64,000 nt of DNA from Amycolatopsis anabasis (GCF_009765355.1 NZ_VTHK01000033.1:17930-81929), one strand, 5' to 3'; shown: positions 34,679-43,226, counted from the first letter of the stretch. Notes: generated from the letters alone by a model not told the origin. Program-made: numbers and translations.

Positions 34679-35596
34679 GTGGCTGACGGGATATCGAGGC
34701 GAGGGGCGCTGGGCATCGCCGGTGCGGCCGGGGTGGCCGGATTGCTGAGCACCGGGACCGCCGAAGGTTCGCCGGGCCGGGCGGTGATCGGTCCGGCGCG
34801 CGGCGACCGGCTGCACGTGATCACGTTCAACATCCGGTATGACGCCAAGGCCGCGCCCGGCACCCCCGATTCGTGGACCGACCGGCGTCCGGTGCTGGCC
34901 GAGTTCCTGCGGACCGAGCGGCCGACCGTGCTCGGCGTCCAGGAAGCGTTGTACCACCAGGTGAAGCAGGTGGCGGAGGATCTGCCGAACGGGTTCGAGT
35001 GGATCGGGCTGGGCCGGGAAGGCGGCGGGCGCGGCGAGTTCATGGCGGTGTACTACGACACGCGCCGCCTGGAACCGCTCGACTACGACCACTTCTGGTT
35101 GTCCGACACTCCGCTCGTGATCGGGTCGAAGTCGTGGGGCAACACCGTGGTCCGGATGGTCACCTGGGTGCGGTTCCTCGACCGCCGCACCGGCCGGGAG
35201 TTCGTGCACGTGAACACCCACTTCGACCACCAGTCGGAGAACGCGCGCCAGCGCTCGGCGGCACTGGTGCGGGACCGGATCGCCGGTTTCGACCCGGCGC
35301 TGCCGGTGGTGCTGACCGGCGACTTCAACACGGCGGCGGAGAAGACCGAGTCGTACCGGATCCTGGTGACCGCGGGTGGCCTGGCGGACACCTGGCTCGC
35401 GGCGGAGCAGCGGGTGACCCCGCAGTGGGGCACGTTCCCGGGGTACAAGGATCCGGTGCTGGGCGGTGACCGGATCGACTGGATCCTGGCGAACTCCCGG
35501 GTGCGGGTGGAGCAGGCGGCGATCAACACGTTCCGCGTGCGTGGCCGCTGGCCCTCGGACCACGCCCCGGTGCAGGCGCTGCTGCGGCTGGCTTGA
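34679..35596 (+). CDS. Tat-exported endonuclease/exonuclease/phosphatase-family hydrolase
   Basis: 305 residues. A twin-arginine signal (SRRGALGIAGAAGVAGLL) starts the protein. The mature part has the EEP-fold motifs FNIRYD, VQEALY, NTHFDHQ, LTGDFN and SDHAPV, so all metal and catalytic positions seem present. Related secreted enzymes hydrolyse phosphodiesters such as sphingomyelin, inositol phosphates or DNA. GTG at 34679 with GAGGAGG at 5 bases is preferred over an upstream GTG at 34643. Confidence 0.88.
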   Translation: MADGISRRGALGIAGAAGVAGLLSTGTAEGSPGRAVIGPARGDRLHVITFNIRYDAKAAPGTPDSWTDRRPVLAEFLRTERPTVLGVQEALYHQVKQVAEDLPNGFEWIGLGREGGGRGEFMAVYYDTRRLEPLDYDHFWLSDTPLVIGSKSWGNTVVRMVTWVRFLDRRTGREFVHVNTHFDHQSENARQRSAALVRDRIAGFDPALPVVLTGDFNTAAEKTESYRILVTAGGLADTWLAAEQRVTPQWGTFPGYKDPVLGGDRIDWILANSRVRVEQAAINTFRVRGRWPSDHAPVQALLRLA

Positions 35597-36012
35597 TCCC
35601 AAGGGGGTCTCAGTGTGGGGTTTCGCGCGCGGCAGGGGCCCCGGCCCGCCGCGAGTCCCCCCGTTCCGGTCGCCGAGTTCCACACTCGGGCAAGTGAACT
35701 ACACACTCGGGCAACCGAAATACACACTCGGGACCACCCCGCGACACCGGTCGACGTCCCGGCGCCCACCGCGACCGGGAAACCTGCTGGGTACCGCACA
35801 CCCGGCATCCGGCATCCCGAATACGCCTGCGGGACCCGCGGGGACAACTCGCCTGCCCGAGTGTGTAACTCGGGTGCCTGAACGTGTAATTCGCGTGCCC
35901 GAACGTGTAATTCGCGTGCCTGAGTGTGCAACTCGCGGCGGCGGGGCAGCACCGCCAACTGCGGGTCCCCGCGCGCCGCGAGTTCCCCGTTTCGGGCGTC
36001 CGAGTTCCGGAT
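35597..36012. other. Repeat-filled intergenic region
   Basis: 416 bases between the phosphatase gene and the arsR stop. Most of it is the inverted 21-bp repeat array described separately. A middle stretch (35734-35850) has no recognised content. Open frames here encode heptad-like Arg/Glu/His peptides that reflect the repeats only. Confidence 0.6.
35673..35936. repeat. Inverted arrays of 21-bp repeats (3 + 4 units)
   Basis: Four units on the plus strand (35853, 35874, 35895, 35916), each of the form GTGCCYGARYGTGTAA then YTCGC, with an exact 21-bp period. Three units in the opposite orientation lie at 35673-35733. The two arrays face each other across about 120 bases and could fold into a very large hairpin. 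The same unit occurs at 24278-24360. Confidence 0.8.
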
Positions 36013-36738
36013 TCAGCTGGGGGTGGTGAGGTCGAGGGTGGTGCCGAGTATTCGAGTGCCCGCCTCGGTGAGGGTGACCGCGCGTTGCCGGGGTACCCGG
36101 GCCAGCATCCCGCGTTCGAGCAGCGCGGTCAGCAGGCTGGTGCCCAGCGGACCGGCCAGGTGGGGGCGCCGGGCGCTCCAGTCGTGGCAGGTGCGCAGCG
36201 GCGCCGCGCCCTCGAGTTCGGTGCGGATGCCGAGTTCGCCGAGCACCTGCGGGGCGCGCGGGCCCAGCACCCAGTGGCGGTCCGCCGACCCCGGCGATTC
36301 GAGGGTGCGGATCGCGTCCCGGGCGATGAGCGCGTCGGTGATGGCGACCGAAAGATCACCGGCGAGGTGGTCGTAACAGATCCGGGCGAACCGCAGCGCC
36401 TGCCCGCGCCGGCTCTGCCGCAGGGACTGGACCGGGCGTGGCGGCGCGAGCCCGGCCAGCGTCTCGAGGGTGGCCGCGATCTCGGCGCCCGCGATGCGGT
36501 AGTAGCGGAAGCGCCCGGCCTGGGTGACCGCGACCAGCCCGCCCTCCAGCAGCTTGCGCAGATGCGCGCTGGTCGCCGGCGTGGACAGGCCGGCCTCGAT
36601 GGCCAGCGCGGTCGCGGGCAGTTCGTGGTTCGCGGCGAGGGCGAGGAGGATGCGCGCCCGCGCCGGCTCGCCGAACAGGGCCGCGACGGCGGCCACGTCG
36701 GCGTCCCCTCCCTCGCCGTCTCGGCCGCAGATCGTCAT
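36013..36738 (-). CDS. ArsR-family regulator with extended C-terminal domain
   Basis: 241 residues. The winged helix lies in the first 90 residues (ALFGEPARARILLALAANHELPATALAIEAGLSTPATSAHLRKL). A C-terminal half of about 130 residues is of the type seen in larger ArsR-like regulators. No obvious metal-binding Cys set, so a small organic ligand is more likely. ATG at 36738 is chosen; the upstream ATG at 36759 lies within the palindromic operator. Divergent from the MFS operon and predicted to control it. Confidence 0.85.
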   Translation of the reverse strand: MTICGRDGEGGDADVAAVAALFGEPARARILLALAANHELPATALAIEAGLSTPATSAHLRKLLEGGLVAVTQAGRFRYYRIAGAEIAATLETLAGLAPPRPVQSLRQSRRGQALRFARICYDHLAGDLSVAITDALIARDAIRTLESPGSADRHWVLGPRAPQVLGELGIRTELEGAAPLRTCHDWSARRPHLAGPLGTSLLTALLERGMLARVPRQRAVTLTEAGTRILGTTLDLTTPS

Positions 36739-36750
36739 GACTTCGATGTT

Positions 36751-36770
36751 GCCAGACATTTCTGTCTGGC
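36751..36770. promoter_or_regulatory. Palindromic operator between arsR and the MFS operon
   Basis: Perfect 8-bp arms GCCAGACA and TGTCTGGC around TTTC. It lies 30 bases before the MFS start codon and just upstream of arsR, so it can control both. Confidence 0.75.
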
Positions 36771-36800
36771 TGGAAATAACTTCGGGGCAGTATCAATCGC

Positions 36801-38177
36801 GTGACCGACAGTGCTCCCGTCGCCGCGGTGCGGCCGGAAAGATCCGGTGGGCGGCGGCGGGGTTGGGGGCTCGCCGGGGTGTGCCTCGGCTTCGCGCTGG
36901 TGATTCTCGACGCCAACGTGCTGAACGTCGCGGTGCCGACCTTGCGCGATCAGCTGGGCGCCGACACCAGCGAACTGCTCTGGATCGTGGACGCGTACAC
37001 GCTGGCCTTCGCCGGGCTCCTGCTGTCCACCGGTTTGCTCGGGGACCGCTGGGGGGCGCGGCGGGGTTTCCTGGCCGGGGCGATCGTGTTCACCGCGGCT
37101 TCGCTCGCCTGCGGATTCGCCCCGAATGTGGCCTGGCTGATCGCGGCGCGGGTGCTGCAGGGAATCGGCGCGGCCCTGCTGGCCCCGACCTCGCTGGCGC
37201 TCATCCACGCGGCATACCGCGAGAAACGGGCGCGGGCCAAGGCGCTGGGCACCTGGGCGGCGATCTCCGGGATCGCTTTCGCCACCGGGCCCGTCGTCGG
37301 GGGCGGGCTCGTCCAGACCATCGGCTGGCGGGGGATCTTCCTGATCAACATCCCGCTCGGCGCCGCGGCGATCCTGCTGGTGTGGTGGCATCTGGACCGA
37401 TCGCCGTCGCGCCGCATCGCCCTCGACCACACCGGTCAGGTCCTGGCGGCGATCACCTTGACCGCCGCCACGGCCGGGCTGATCGAGGCCAGCCGGCTGG
37501 GCTGGGACGCACCGCTGGTGCTCGGCGCCTTCGCGCTCGCGCTGGCCGGTCTGGTGGGTTTCGTCGCCTGGGAACGGCGCCTGGACCAGCCGTTGATCCC
37601 GCGTGCGGTGCTCACCTCCCCGCCGCTGCGCGCGGGGCTCATCGCGGGCGCGGCGTTCAACTTCTCGCTGTACGGCTCGTTCTTCGTGTACACGCTCGCC
37701 CTGCAGCACGATCGCGGGTACTCGCCGCTGCTCACCGGGCTCGCTTTCCTGCCGCTCACCGCCATGCACACCCCGGTGGCGACCTGGCTCGCCGGCCCGT
37801 GGACCGCGGGGCGCGGCCCGCGCGGACCGCTGCTGATCGGGCAGCTCTGCGCCACCGCCGGAACGGCCGGGTTCGCCTTCGCCGGCTCGACGTCCTACCC
37901 GCTGCTCGCGGTGGCGCTGCTGGTGTTCGGGCTCGGCTCGGGACTGATCACCACGTCGATGACCGCGCTCGTCCTCGCGCACGCCCCTGCGGACGGCGTG
38001 GGCGTCTCCTCCGGCCTGCTCAACGCGAGCCGTCAGTTCGGCGGGGTGCTCGGCGTCGCGTTGCTCGGTTCCCTGACCGCCGACCAGGTCACCGCCCGGA
38101 TCCCGGCCGCCGAGGCGGTCGCCGCCGTCGTCCTCGCGCTCGCCGTGCTGGCCACCGCGCGCGGCGCCCGCACTTGA
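36801..38177 (+). CDS. MFS multidrug-type exporter (DHA2, 14-helix family)
   Basis: 458 residues with many hydrophobic helices. Motif A lies in the first loop (LLGDRWGARRGFLAG), motif C later (AISGIAFATGPVVGGGLV), and an N-terminal DANVLNVAVPTL segment is typical of DHA2 proton-antiport drug exporters. It is the first gene of a three-gene run (gaps 33 and 52 bases) with the flavoprotein and the PanD-like gene. It would export a product of, or a toxin handled by, those enzymes. Confidence 0.9.
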   Translation: MTDSAPVAAVRPERSGGRRRGWGLAGVCLGFALVILDANVLNVAVPTLRDQLGADTSELLWIVDAYTLAFAGLLLSTGLLGDRWGARRGFLAGAIVFTAASLACGFAPNVAWLIAARVLQGIGAALLAPTSLALIHAAYREKRARAKALGTWAAISGIAFATGPVVGGGLVQTIGWRGIFLINIPLGAAAILLVWWHLDRSPSRRIALDHTGQVLAAITLTAATAGLIEASRLGWDAPLVLGAFALALAGLVGFVAWERRLDQPLIPRAVLTSPPLRAGLIAGAAFNFSLYGSFFVYTLALQHDRGYSPLLTGLAFLPLTAMHTPVATWLAGPWTAGRGPRGPLLIGQLCATAGTAGFAFAGSTSYPLLAVALLVFGLGSGLITTSMTALVLAHAPADGVGVSSGLLNASRQFGGVLGVALLGSLTADQVTARIPAAEAVAAVVLALAVLATARGART

Positions 38178-38210
38178 ACGCGACAAACCCCTGCCCGGCA
38201 AGGAGAATCG

Positions 38211-39377
38211 ATGCGGAACGCGACAGTACCGCTGGTGATCATCGGGGCCGGACCGTATGGCCTGGCCCTGTCGGCGCAGTGCCGGCAGGCGGGCGTCGAC
38301 CACCTCGTCTTCGGTCGGCCGATGTCGTTCTGGAGCGAGCAGATGCCGTCCGGGATGCTGTTGCGGTCCACCTGCGACTGGCATCTGGACCCGCTGGAGA
38401 CCTACACCCTGGAGCGCTACGCGGCCGACCACGGGCTCGGCCCCGGGGAACTGGACCCGATCCCGTTGCCCCGCTACCTCGACTACGCCGCCTGGTTCCA
38501 GGAAAAACGCGGCCTGGTCACCGATCCGCGGCTGGTGTCCCGGCTGGACCTGGTGAGCGCGCGGCCCGGCCGGTTCCGGCTCGCGCTGGACGACGGGACC
38601 GAACTCGAGGCGCGGCAGGTCGTCGTGGCCACCGGGATGGGCGCCTGCGCGCACATCCCGGACGAACTCGCCGAACGCCTGCCCGCCGGATCGTTCGCGC
38701 ACACGAGCGCCTGCGCCGACTTGACCGCGCTGTCCGGGAAGTCCTGCCTCATCGTCGGAGGCCGGCAGAGCGCGTTCGAATGGGCGGCGCTGGCCGCCGA
38801 GGCGGGCGCCGCCGAGGTGCACGTCTCCCACCGGCACGCCACCCCGCGGTTCGCGCCGGCGGACTGGACCTGGGTCACCCCGCTGCTGGACCGGTTCGAA
38901 GCCGATCCCGGCTGGTACCGCGAGTTGACCGGCGCGGAACGGGACGAGATCACGCATCGGATGTGGCGCATCGGCCGGATGCAGCTCGAGGCCTGGCTGG
39001 CGCCCCGGCTCGACCGGCCCGCGGTGCGCCTGTGGCCGGAGTCCCGGGTGCGGTCCGCGCACCGCACGCCCGGCGGCGCGGTGCGGGTCGAACTCGACAC
39101 CGGGACCACCCTCACGGCCGACCGGATCCTGCTGGCCACCGGCTACCGGATGGACGTCCGGCGGCTGCCGTTCCTGACCGCGGGTTCGGCGCTCGGCGGC
39201 GTCGAGGTGGCCGACGGGTTCCCGGTCCTGGACGAATTCTTCCGCAGCACCGTTCCCGGCCTGTATTTCACGAGCAGATTCGCCGTGCGCGATTTCGGGC
39301 ACTTCTTCGATTTCACCGCGGCCGCGCGGATTTCCGCCCGCATGATCACCGAGGCCGTGCGCGCGAATTCGTCCTGA
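38211..39377 (+). CDS. FAD/NAD(P)-binding flavoprotein monooxygenase-like enzyme
   Basis: 388 residues. The FAD site GAGPYGLAL is at the N-terminus; a second nucleotide-binding motif (LIVGGRQSAFEWAALA) lies near residue 182, and an ATGYRMDVRRLPF segment lies near the end. The order resembles flavin monooxygenases and amino-acid N-hydroxylases. ATG has AAGGAG at 5 bases. Being between an exporter and a decarboxylase-like gene suggests small-molecule biosynthesis or modification. The reaction is not known. Confidence 0.82.
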   Translation: MRNATVPLVIIGAGPYGLALSAQCRQAGVDHLVFGRPMSFWSEQMPSGMLLRSTCDWHLDPLETYTLERYAADHGLGPGELDPIPLPRYLDYAAWFQEKRGLVTDPRLVSRLDLVSARPGRFRLALDDGTELEARQVVVATGMGACAHIPDELAERLPAGSFAHTSACADLTALSGKSCLIVGGRQSAFEWAALAAEAGAAEVHVSHRHATPRFAPADWTWVTPLLDRFEADPGWYRELTGAERDEITHRMWRIGRMQLEAWLAPRLDRPAVRLWPESRVRSAHRTPGGAVRVELDTGTTLTADRILLATGYRMDVRRLPFLTAGSALGGVEVADGFPVLDEFFRSTVPGLYFTSRFAVRDFGHFFDFTAAARISARMITEAVRANSS

Positions 39378-39429
39378 ACTCCGCCCTGACCTAAGGGCGC
39401 GAAGGAATCGCAGAAATTGGGGTAATGTG

Positions 39430-40260
39430 ATGAATGTTACGTTACATGGGGTCAAGAGATCCTGCTTGCACAACATCCGGGTCACTTCGGCCGTGCCGTT
39501 CTCCGACGCCGAAGTTCCCGAGGGGCTCGTGCTGCCGGAGGCGATGCTGGCCCTGGCCGATCTGGTCCCGTTCGAGCAGGTGATCGTCACCAAGATCGGT
39601 GGCGACAACTGGATGAATCGCATGTACACCTACGTGCTGCCCGGGGACACCGAGGAGGTGGAGGCGCGCGGATCGGTGGCGCACCTGCTCGGCAGCGGGG
39701 ACGTCTGCTGCGCGATCTCGCGGACCACGCTGGATCAGAGCCAGTATCGCGACCACGTCGGGGAGTCCGCCGGGCTGCCGCTGATCGACGTGCGCTTCTA
39801 TCCCGACGACGCGCGGACCAACGACTACGGCACGGTGAAGGTCCAATTGGAAAGCGGCGGGAACTCCCGCCGGGTCGACGCCATTCCCGACGAACTCGTC
39901 GAGCGGCGCCGGGAACTGCCGAGGACCGTGCTGTCCAATCTGCTCACCGGCCTCCAGATCCAGGAGGTGGAACGGCGCGGCTGCATCGAAATGAGCGCCG
40001 AACTGCCCATCGAATACATGCGCCGCGCCGGATTCTGCGTCAACCAGAGCATCTTCGTCTACAACTGCAGCCGGGGCGGGGCGTCCGCCGAGAGCTACGT
40101 CGTGCCGAGCCTGACGAAGAAGACGATCGGGATCTCCGGCGCGCTGTCGGCGGTGGCCGACGTGGGGGACCGGATCGCCGAAGCCGCCTACGTCAGCACG
40201 ACCGAGCGGTTCACCCCGACCATCTGCGACCTGCGCCGGGAGCCGGTGCTCACCGCGTAG
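39430..40260 (+). CDS. Tandem PanD-like (aspartate 1-decarboxylase fold) protein, novel architecture
   Basis: 276 residues, reading as two PanD-like domains. Domain 1 (1-~105) has CLHNIRVTSA (PanD KLHRxxVT), NRMYTY (PanD Arg54-x3-Tyr58 region), GSVAHLL and GD, but FSDAEVPEG replaces the Gly-Ser cleavage site, and the PanD Lys9 position is Cys12. Domain 2 (~160-255) has RTVL, then Gly184-Cys185 (GCIEMSAEL) where PanD has the self-cleaving Gly-Ser, then ESYVV, ISGALSAVADVGDRI and AAYVST. A pyruvoyl group could form from Cys185, or the protein may be inactive. ATG at 39430 follows GGGG at 7 bases; GTG at 39427 is an alternative. No known two-domain family is recalled. Confidence 0.65.
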   Translation: MNVTLHGVKRSCLHNIRVTSAVPFSDAEVPEGLVLPEAMLALADLVPFEQVIVTKIGGDNWMNRMYTYVLPGDTEEVEARGSVAHLLGSGDVCCAISRTTLDQSQYRDHVGESAGLPLIDVRFYPDDARTNDYGTVKVQLESGGNSRRVDAIPDELVERRRELPRTVLSNLLTGLQIQEVERRGCIEMSAELPIEYMRRAGFCVNQSIFVYNCSRGGASAESYVVPSLTKKTIGISGALSAVADVGDRIAEAAYVSTTERFTPTICDLRREPVLTA

Positions 40261-40349
40261 GCCGGCGTACCGGCGCGTCCTCGGCGGGTCGGCGCCGAGC
40301 AGCGGGTAGCCTCGCACCTCGAACTTGTGTTCGGCGAGGAGGAGGTCAG

Positions 40350-40955
40350 GTGCGAGTGCTCGGCGTCGACCCCGGGCTGACGCGGTGCGGGCTCGGCGTG
40401 GTGGACGGGGGCACCGGCCGGTCGGTCAGCTGCGTCGCGGTCGACGTGGTCCGCACCCCGGTCGAGGCGTCGCTGGCGGAACGGCTGCTCGCGGTGTCCG
40501 ACCGGGTCGAGGAATGGCTGGACGCCTACCGCCCGGCGGCGGTCGCCGTGGAACGGGTGTTCAGCCAGCACAACGTGCGCACCGCGATGGGCACCGCGCA
40601 GGCCGGGGGCGTGGTCGCGCTGGCCGCCGCCCGGCGGGGGCTGCCGGTCGTCTTCCACACGCCGAGCGAGGTCAAGGCCGCGGTCACCGGTTCCGGCCGG
40701 GCGGACAAGGCGCAGGTCACCGGCATGGTGACCAGGCTGCTGGGGCTGGCCGAGAAGCCGCGTCCGGCCGACGCCGCCGACGCGCTGGCGCTGGCCATCT
40801 GCCACCTGTGGCGGGAACCGATGCGCGTGCGGCTCGCCGAGGCCGAGGCGCGCGCGGCCGAACTGGCCCGCACGCACAAGGCGCGGCTGGCGGCGGCCGC
40901 GAGGAACGCGAACTCGGCGGCGCGAACGGTGAACACGAGGAGGGCGGGGCGATGA
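40350..40955 (+). CDS. ruvC: Holliday junction endonuclease RuvC
   Basis: 201 residues. The acidic active-site residues are in VDPGLTRCG, AVERVF and ADAADALALAICH. It resolves four-way junctions after RuvAB branch migration. GTG follows GAGGAGG. The C-terminus (about 30 residues, Ala/Arg-rich) extends beyond the usual core. The stop overlaps the ruvA start (ATGA). Confidence 0.96.
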   Translation: MRVLGVDPGLTRCGLGVVDGGTGRSVSCVAVDVVRTPVEASLAERLLAVSDRVEEWLDAYRPAAVAVERVFSQHNVRTAMGTAQAGGVVALAAARRGLPVVFHTPSEVKAAVTGSGRADKAQVTGMVTRLLGLAEKPRPADAADALALAICHLWREPMRVRLAEAEARAAELARTHKARLAAAARNANSAARTVNTRRAGR

Positions 40956-41554
40956 TTTCGTCGGTGCGCGGTGAGGTGCTGTCCATCGGGCTGGACCACG
41001 TGGTGGTGGAGGTCGGCGGGGTGGGCTTCGCGGTGCAGGCGACCCCGGCCACGCTGGCCACCCTCCGGCGCGGCGAGCAGGCGCGGCTGCACACCTCGCT
41101 CGTGGTGCGGGAGGACTCGCTCACCCTGTTCGGCTTCGCCGACGTCGAGGCGCGCGAGCTGTTCACGCTGCTGCAGACGGTGTCCGGGATCGGGCCGCGG
41201 CTGGCGCTCGCCGCGCTCGCGGTGCTCGATCCGGACAAGCTGCGGACCGCGCTGGCCGAAGGCAACATCACCGTGCTCACCCAGGTGCCCGGGATCGGCC
41301 GCAAGGGCGCCGAGCGGCTGACCCTGGAACTGCGGGACAAGGTGGTCGCCGCGCCGGGCGGCGCGGAGGCCGGCGCGGTTCCCGTCGCGGCCGGTGCGGT
41401 CCGGGGCGAAGTCGTCGAGGCGCTCACCGGCCTCGGTTTCGCGGCGAAGCAGGCCGAGCAGGCCGTGGACAAGGTGCTCGCCGGGGACGGCGCCGACGGC
41501 ACCACCTCGAGCGTGCTGCGCGCGGCGCTGGCCACCCTCGGCCGCAAGCGTTAG
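40952..41554 (+). CDS. ruvA: Holliday junction branch migration protein RuvA
   Basis: 200 residues: an OB-fold domain (MISSVRGEVLSIGLDHVVVEVGGVGFAV), two helix-hairpin-helix motifs (LLQTVSGIGPRLALAAL, LTQVPGIGRKGAERLTLEL) and the C-terminal domain that contacts RuvB (EALTGLGFAAKQAEQAV). Translation is coupled to ruvC. Confidence 0.96.
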   Translation: MISSVRGEVLSIGLDHVVVEVGGVGFAVQATPATLATLRRGEQARLHTSLVVREDSLTLFGFADVEARELFTLLQTVSGIGPRLALAALAVLDPDKLRTALAEGNITVLTQVPGIGRKGAERLTLELRDKVVAAPGGAEAGAVPVAAGAVRGEVVEALTGLGFAAKQAEQAVDKVLAGDGADGTTSSVLRAALATLGRKR

Positions 41555-41562
41555 GGCCGGGC

Positions 41563-42627
41563 GTGGACCATGAGCACATGACCGAGCCGGACGACGAGAC
41601 GTTGTCCGCGCTCGCCCAGAACGGCGAGCGGGACGTGGAAACCACGCTGCGGCCGCGCAAACTCGCGGAGTTCGTCGGTCAGCCGCGCGTGCGCGAGCAG
41701 CTCGAGCTCGTGCTGGAGAGCGCGCGGCGGCGCGGGGTCCCGCCCGATCACGTGCTGCTGTCCGGCCCGCCCGGGCTCGGCAAGACCAGCCTCGCGATGA
41801 TCGTCGCGGCCGAACTCGGCGCGGCCATCCGGATCACCTCGGGCCCCGCGCTGGAACGCGCCGGCGACCTCGCCGCGATGCTGTCCAACCTGGCCGAGGG
41901 CGACGTGCTGTTCATCGACGAGATCCACCGCATCGCCCGGCCCGCCGAGGAAATGCTCTACCTGGCGATGGAGGACTTCCGGGTCGACGTGGTGGTCGGC
42001 AAGGGGCCCGGCGCCACCAGCATCCCGCTGGAGATCGCGCCGTTCACCCTGGTCGGGGCCACCACCCGGTCCGGCGCGCTGACCGGGCCGCTGCGCGACC
42101 GCTTCGGCTTCACCGGGCAGATGGAGTTCTACGCCGACGACGAGCTCGAGCAGGTGGTCCGGCGGGCCTCGACGATCCTCGGCATCGAGGTCGACCCCGC
42201 GGGCTGCGGGGAGATCGCCCGCCGCTCCCGGGGCACCCCCCGGATCGCGAACCGGCTGCTGCGCCGGGTCCGCGACTACGCCGAGGTCCGCGCGGACGGC
42301 CGGATCACCCTGGACGTCACGCAGGCGGCGCTCCAGGTCTACGACGTCGACGAGCTCGGGCTCGACCGGCTCGACCGGGCCGTGCTCTCCGCGCTGGTCC
42401 GGTCGTTCGGCGGCGGACCGGTCGGCGTGTCGACGCTGGCGGTGGCGGTCGGGGAGGAGCCGACTACCGTGGAGGAGGTGTGTGAGCCGTACCTGGTGCG
42501 CGCCGGTATGCTCGCCCGCACTCCGCGTGGCCGGGTCGCTACCCCGGCGGCGTGGGAGCATCTCGGCCTGCGCGCGCCGGACGACTGCGGTCGCTTCGAC
42601 GCCGCGACGCCGAGCTTGTTCGACTAG
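41563..42627 (+). CDS. ruvB: Holliday junction branch migration helicase RuvB
   Basis: 354 residues with Walker A GPPGLGKTS, Walker B LFIDEIH, sensor 1 GATTRSG and the C-terminal winged helix (RTPRGRVATPAAWEHLGL). It drives branch migration with RuvA. GTG at 41563 is used; an in-frame ATG at 41578 is also possible. Confidence 0.96.
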   Translation: MDHEHMTEPDDETLSALAQNGERDVETTLRPRKLAEFVGQPRVREQLELVLESARRRGVPPDHVLLSGPPGLGKTSLAMIVAAELGAAIRITSGPALERAGDLAAMLSNLAEGDVLFIDEIHRIARPAEEMLYLAMEDFRVDVVVGKGPGATSIPLEIAPFTLVGATTRSGALTGPLRDRFGFTGQMEFYADDELEQVVRRASTILGIEVDPAGCGEIARRSRGTPRIANRLLRRVRDYAEVRADGRITLDVTQAALQVYDVDELGLDRLDRAVLSALVRSFGGGPVGVSTLAVAVGEEPTTVEEVCEPYLVRAGMLARTPRGRVATPAAWEHLGLRAPDDCGRFDAATPSLFD

Positions 42628-42735
42628 CAGCACCGGGTGCTGGTGTTTCGCGAGGCACCTGGCACACTCGAAAGAGCACATCCTTCAACAACCGGACGTT
42701 TCGACTACCATGCGGCGTCCGCCGAATGGAGAATC

Positions 42736-43137
42736 ATGAATCAGTTATTGCTGCCGCTGCTCCTCATGCTCGTCGTCGCGATCCCGCTGGTGATGGGTAC
42801 GCGCAAGCAGAAGAAGATGGCGCAGCAGCAGCAGGAGCTGCAGAACAGCCTGAGCGAGGGCGACCGGGTGATGACCACCTCGGGCCTGTACGGCACCGTC
42901 GCCGACACCAGCGACGACACGACCATCGACATCGAGATCGCGCCGGGCGTGGTGACCACGTGGCTGCGGCAGGCGGTGCGCGAGAAGGTCAACCCGGTGC
43001 TCGACGAGGACGAGTCCGACTCGACCGACGAGGTCGTGGCCGAGACCAGCGAGTCCGCTGTCGAGGCCAAGGAGACCACCGAGGACGAGAAGCCGGGCCC
43101 GCAGGTCGCTCCGCCGCTGGAGCACGGCAAGAAGTAA
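42736..43137 (+). CDS. yajC: Preprotein translocase subunit YajC
   Basis: 133 residues: one N-terminal membrane helix (LLLPLLLMLVVAIPLVM), then RKQKKMAQQQQELQNSLSEGDRVMTTSGLYGTV, the YajC core, and an acidic C-terminal tail of about 40 residues. It associates with SecDF. ATG at 42736 has GGAGA close upstream. Confidence 0.93.
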   Translation: MNQLLLPLLLMLVVAIPLVMGTRKQKKMAQQQQELQNSLSEGDRVMTTSGLYGTVADTSDDTTIDIEIAPGVVTTWLRQAVREKVNPVLDEDESDSTDEVVAETSESAVEAKETTEDEKPGPQVAPPLEHGKK

Positions 43138-43159
43138 TACTTTCGTCGCGCTTTGGTCG

Positions 43160-43226
43160 CCCGCACCGAGTTTTCGGTGCGGGTCCAACGCCGGGCTCAC
43201 CCAGCACCGAGTAGTGTCTCGGTGCT
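43160..43226 (+). promoter_or_regulatory. Two interchangeable GCACCGAG hairpins in the yajC-secD gap
   Basis: Hairpin 1: CCCGCACCGA (43160-43169) pairs with TCGGTGCGGG (43174-43183). Hairpin 2: AGCACCGAG (43203-43211) pairs with CTCGGTGCT (43218-43226). Since both stems share GCACCGA/TCGGTGC, alternative pairings between the two are possible. This is the layout of an attenuator or RNA switch about 95 bases before secD. Confidence 0.5.

Noticed and set aside
35673..35936. Possible CRISPR array
   Set aside because: Units are contiguous 21-bp tandem repeats with no unique spacers, and no cas genes are present in the window.
35083..35958. Heptad-like protein with repeated ARELHTRAR-type units on the minus strand
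   Set aside because: The repeats come from the 21-bp DNA repeat (7 codons per unit). No ribosome-binding site and it overlaps the phosphatase gene.
36735..39629. 964-codon minus-strand frame opposite the MFS and flavoprotein genes
   Set aside because: Low-complexity, highly charged translation; the opposite strand holds two clear enzyme families.
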